Shown here: one piece after another, positions 6,980 to 7,453 of the stretch
Layout of the letters: each line of letters opens with the position of its first letter
Numbering within the stretch: the first letter of the stretch is position 1
NCBI GenBank assembly: GCA_025360665.1
Contig: JANYBU010000298.1
Location: 1-7,453 of the forward strand
From: Nitrospira sp.
GTDB taxonomy: Bacteria; Nitrospirota; Nitrospiria; Nitrospirales; Nitrospiraceae
Direction of reading: 5' to 3'
Length of the DNA: 7,453 nucleotides
Notes under the pieces: model-generated
Databases searched by the model: none
Seen by the model: the letters and a program-made list of their open reading frames with translations, nothing else
What the model was told of the DNA's origin: nothing
Position numbers and translations under genes: made by a program

Positions 6980-7117
6980 TGTCCGGTCTGAGCTTCGACC
7001 AAGCACCCAGGTACGAGGTCAAGAACTAACCCTGTAGATCATGCGCAAATTAGCAAGCCGACCGAAATGCTTGACCGGACAGCTTTGGGCAAGGCACGAG
7101 CACGGAGCATGATAGGG
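6980..7117. ncRNA. Candidate structured RNA or element end with two crossing helices
   Basis: Helix 1 pairs TGTCCGGTC (6980-6988) with GACCGGACA (7073-7081). Helix 2 pairs CCCT plus ATCATGC (7030-7033 and 7038-7044, split by a GTAG bulge) with GCATGATAGGG (7107-7117). One side of helix 2 lies inside helix 1 and the other outside, so the two form a pseudoknot or are alternative folds. Smaller stems lie inside: GACC with GGTC (6997-7000 and 7017-7020), flanked by CTT and AAG, and CAAGC with GCTTG (7054-7058 and 7069-7073). I cannot assign it to a known RNA family. A group II intron or transposon-guide RNA fragment is conceivable but unproven. Confidence 0.25.
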
Positions 7118-7129
7118 AGAACGCTTGTC

Positions 7130-7156
7130 AACGAGCGGGCATCTCGTTAGGCTTTT
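7130..7156 (+). terminator. Possible small terminator-like hairpin
   Basis: AACGAG (7130-7135) pairs with CTCGTT (7143-7148) around a seven-base loop, followed by AGGC and then TTTT at 7153-7156. The stem is short and the T-run is displaced by four bases, so termination would be weak. It lies between the structured region and the small ORF at 7192. Confidence 0.25.
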
Positions 7157-7191
7157 GTGCTGGGGTTCATCACTTATTATGGAGGGCAATG

Positions 7192-7317
7192 ATGGCGAAA
7201 GCAAAAGCAGCCGATATCACTAGTGACGATTCGGGATGTTCGCTCATGTGGAACAAAGGAGGCTATCCCATTGAATGGGTCCGTCTGGACACGAAGGAGA
7301 AATTGTTAGCATCTTGA
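7192..7317 (+). CDS. Small 41-residue ORF, possibly a gene cut short by the IS element
   Basis: I do not recognise this product. The reading frame encodes MAKAKAADITSDDSGCSLMW and continues through NKGGYPIEWVRLDTKEKLLA to a final serine. A strong GGAGG (7181-7185) lies six bases before the ATG at 7192; a second ATG directly upstream (7189) would be only three bases away. The composition is protein-like: a charged, Ala-rich start and a compact hydrophobic stretch around YPIEWVRL. The TGA (7315-7317) falls where the IS30-family sequence appears to begin. The last codons and the stop may therefore come from the insertion, and the original gene may have been longer. It could also be a genuine intact small protein. 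No membrane segment or signal peptide is visible. Confidence 0.5.
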   Translation: MAKAKAADITSDDSGCSLMWNKGGYPIEWVRLDTKEKLLAS

Positions 7318-7332
7318 GTTCTAACTCCAAGT

Positions 7333-7367
7333 GCAACACGACAGGCCCTGATGGGCTAAGGTGTTGC
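7333..7367 (+). promoter_or_regulatory. Hairpin covering the transposase ribosome-binding site
   Basis: GCAACAC (7333-7339) pairs with GTGTTGC (7361-7367), and inside it GCCC (7345-7348) pairs with GGGC (7353-7356) around TGAT. The likely ribosome-binding site AAGG (7358-7361) lies in the inner bulge and the start of the 3' arm, and the ATG follows at 7369. In RNA read through from outside, this fold would hinder transposase translation. Such anti-read-through hairpins are known for several IS elements (for example IS10 and IS50); here the role is inferred. Confidence 0.5.
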
Positions 7368-7368
7368 C

Positions 7369-7453
7369 ATGTCAAAGAAATCCTATCGACACATGAGTGC
7401 GGAAGACCGTGAGACCGTGAGCCTGGGCCTGGCCCAGGGCCATTCGCTGCGGA
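7369..7453 (+). CDS. IS30-family transposase, N-terminal 28 residues (runs off the right edge)
   Basis: The frame begins MSKKSYRHMSAEDRETVSLG and continues LAQGHSLR at the window edge. This is the characteristic start of IS30-family transposases: YRH(L/M)S, then ExR, then GLxxGxSxR, the first part of the N-terminal helix-turn-helix that binds the element's terminal repeats. Full-length family members have about 320-390 residues with a C-terminal DDE catalytic domain, none of which is visible here. An AAGG lies seven bases before the ATG. The frame is open to the last base, so there is no evidence whether the gene is intact. Confidence 0.85.
   Translation, partial: MSKKSYRHMSAEDRETVSLGLAQGHSLR

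Larger units (their letters stand above)
6591..7191. other. About 600 bases without a convincing gene, rich in inverted repeats
   Basis: No frame here has a ribosome-binding site plus protein-like composition; the longest frames (about 85-107 codons) overlap one another on both strands. What stands out is a chain of perfect inverted repeats: 6661-6669 with 6691-6699 (9 bp), 6703-6708 with 6718-6723 (6 bp), 6778-6782 with 6795-6799 (5 bp), and 6804-6810 with 6820-6826 (7 bp). The chain continues with 6848-6857 and 6869-6878 (10 bp), 6914-6918 with 6927-6931 (5 bp), and 6980-6988 with 7073-7081 (9 bp). CAGCATGG is repeated directly at 6905 and 6941. I see no tRNA, rRNA, tmRNA or RNase P signature. 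It may be a structured RNA, a decayed mobile element, or a mix. Confidence 0.5.
7318..7453 (+). mobile_element. Left end of an IS30-family insertion sequence (continues past the window)
   Basis: The element is recognised from its transposase start at 7369. The 5' flank contains TTCTAACTCCAAGTGCAACA (7319-7338), which resembles the terminal repeats I associate with IS30-family elements. The exact tip cannot be fixed because the other terminal repeat and the target duplication lie outside. I place it near 7318 with an uncertainty of several bases. Insertion appears to be just behind, or within, the small ORF at 7192. Confidence 0.6.

Noticed and set aside
7024..7152. Integron attC-like site: CTAAC near 7026 and GTTAGGC at 7146-7152, with a small ORF following
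   Set aside because: GTTAGGC fits an R' core, but the upstream partner does not match RYYYAAC, and the intervening sequence lacks the symmetric L and spacer arms of attC. No integrase is present.
7155..7180. TTGTGC and TATTAT as a promoter for the small ORF at 7192
   Set aside because: The spacer is only 14 bases, too short for a normal sigma-70 promoter, and the start would fall on the ribosome-binding site.

Overview
The window reads as the chromosome of a Gram-negative, fairly GC-rich bacterium. The gene set and protein style resemble Nitrospira (Nitrospirota), but that is an impression from residue patterns, not a search result. Positions 1 to about 6590 are densely coding housekeeping sequence. 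From 6591 to the right edge the window becomes sparse accessory DNA that ends inside an IS30-family insertion sequence.

The left third (1-2304) lies on the minus strand and reads uppS, cdsA, dxr, with dxr cut by the window edge. These are envelope and isoprenoid genes. Dxr makes MEP at the first committed step of isoprenoid synthesis. UppS makes the C55 lipid carrier for peptidoglycan and other envelope polymers. CdsA makes CDP-diacylglycerol for phospholipids. The genes are tightly packed: uppS and cdsA overlap by one base, and 10 bases separate cdsA from dxr. A good sigma-70-type promoter lies upstream of uppS. Facing it in the same 208-base gap is a second promoter for the plus-strand genes.

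The plus-strand group (2513-6590) is tldD, tldE/pmbA, a dienelactone-hydrolase-family gene and a small acidic protein of unknown function. TldD carries the HExxxH zinc site and TldE lacks it, as expected of the two-subunit TldD/TldE protease. No peptide precursor or RiPP-modifying gene is visible. The 102-base gap between tldE and the hydrolase gene holds a short inverted element built of 7-base units.

From 6591 to 7191 there is about 600 bases without a convincing gene. It contains an unusual number of perfect inverted repeats, including two crossing helices compatible with a pseudoknot. This is the least explained part of the window and may hold a structured RNA or a decayed mobile element. 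It is followed by a 41-codon ORF with a strong ribosome-binding site, whose stop codon falls where an IS30-family element appears to begin. That element's transposase starts at 7369 behind a hairpin that covers its ribosome-binding site, and it runs off the window.
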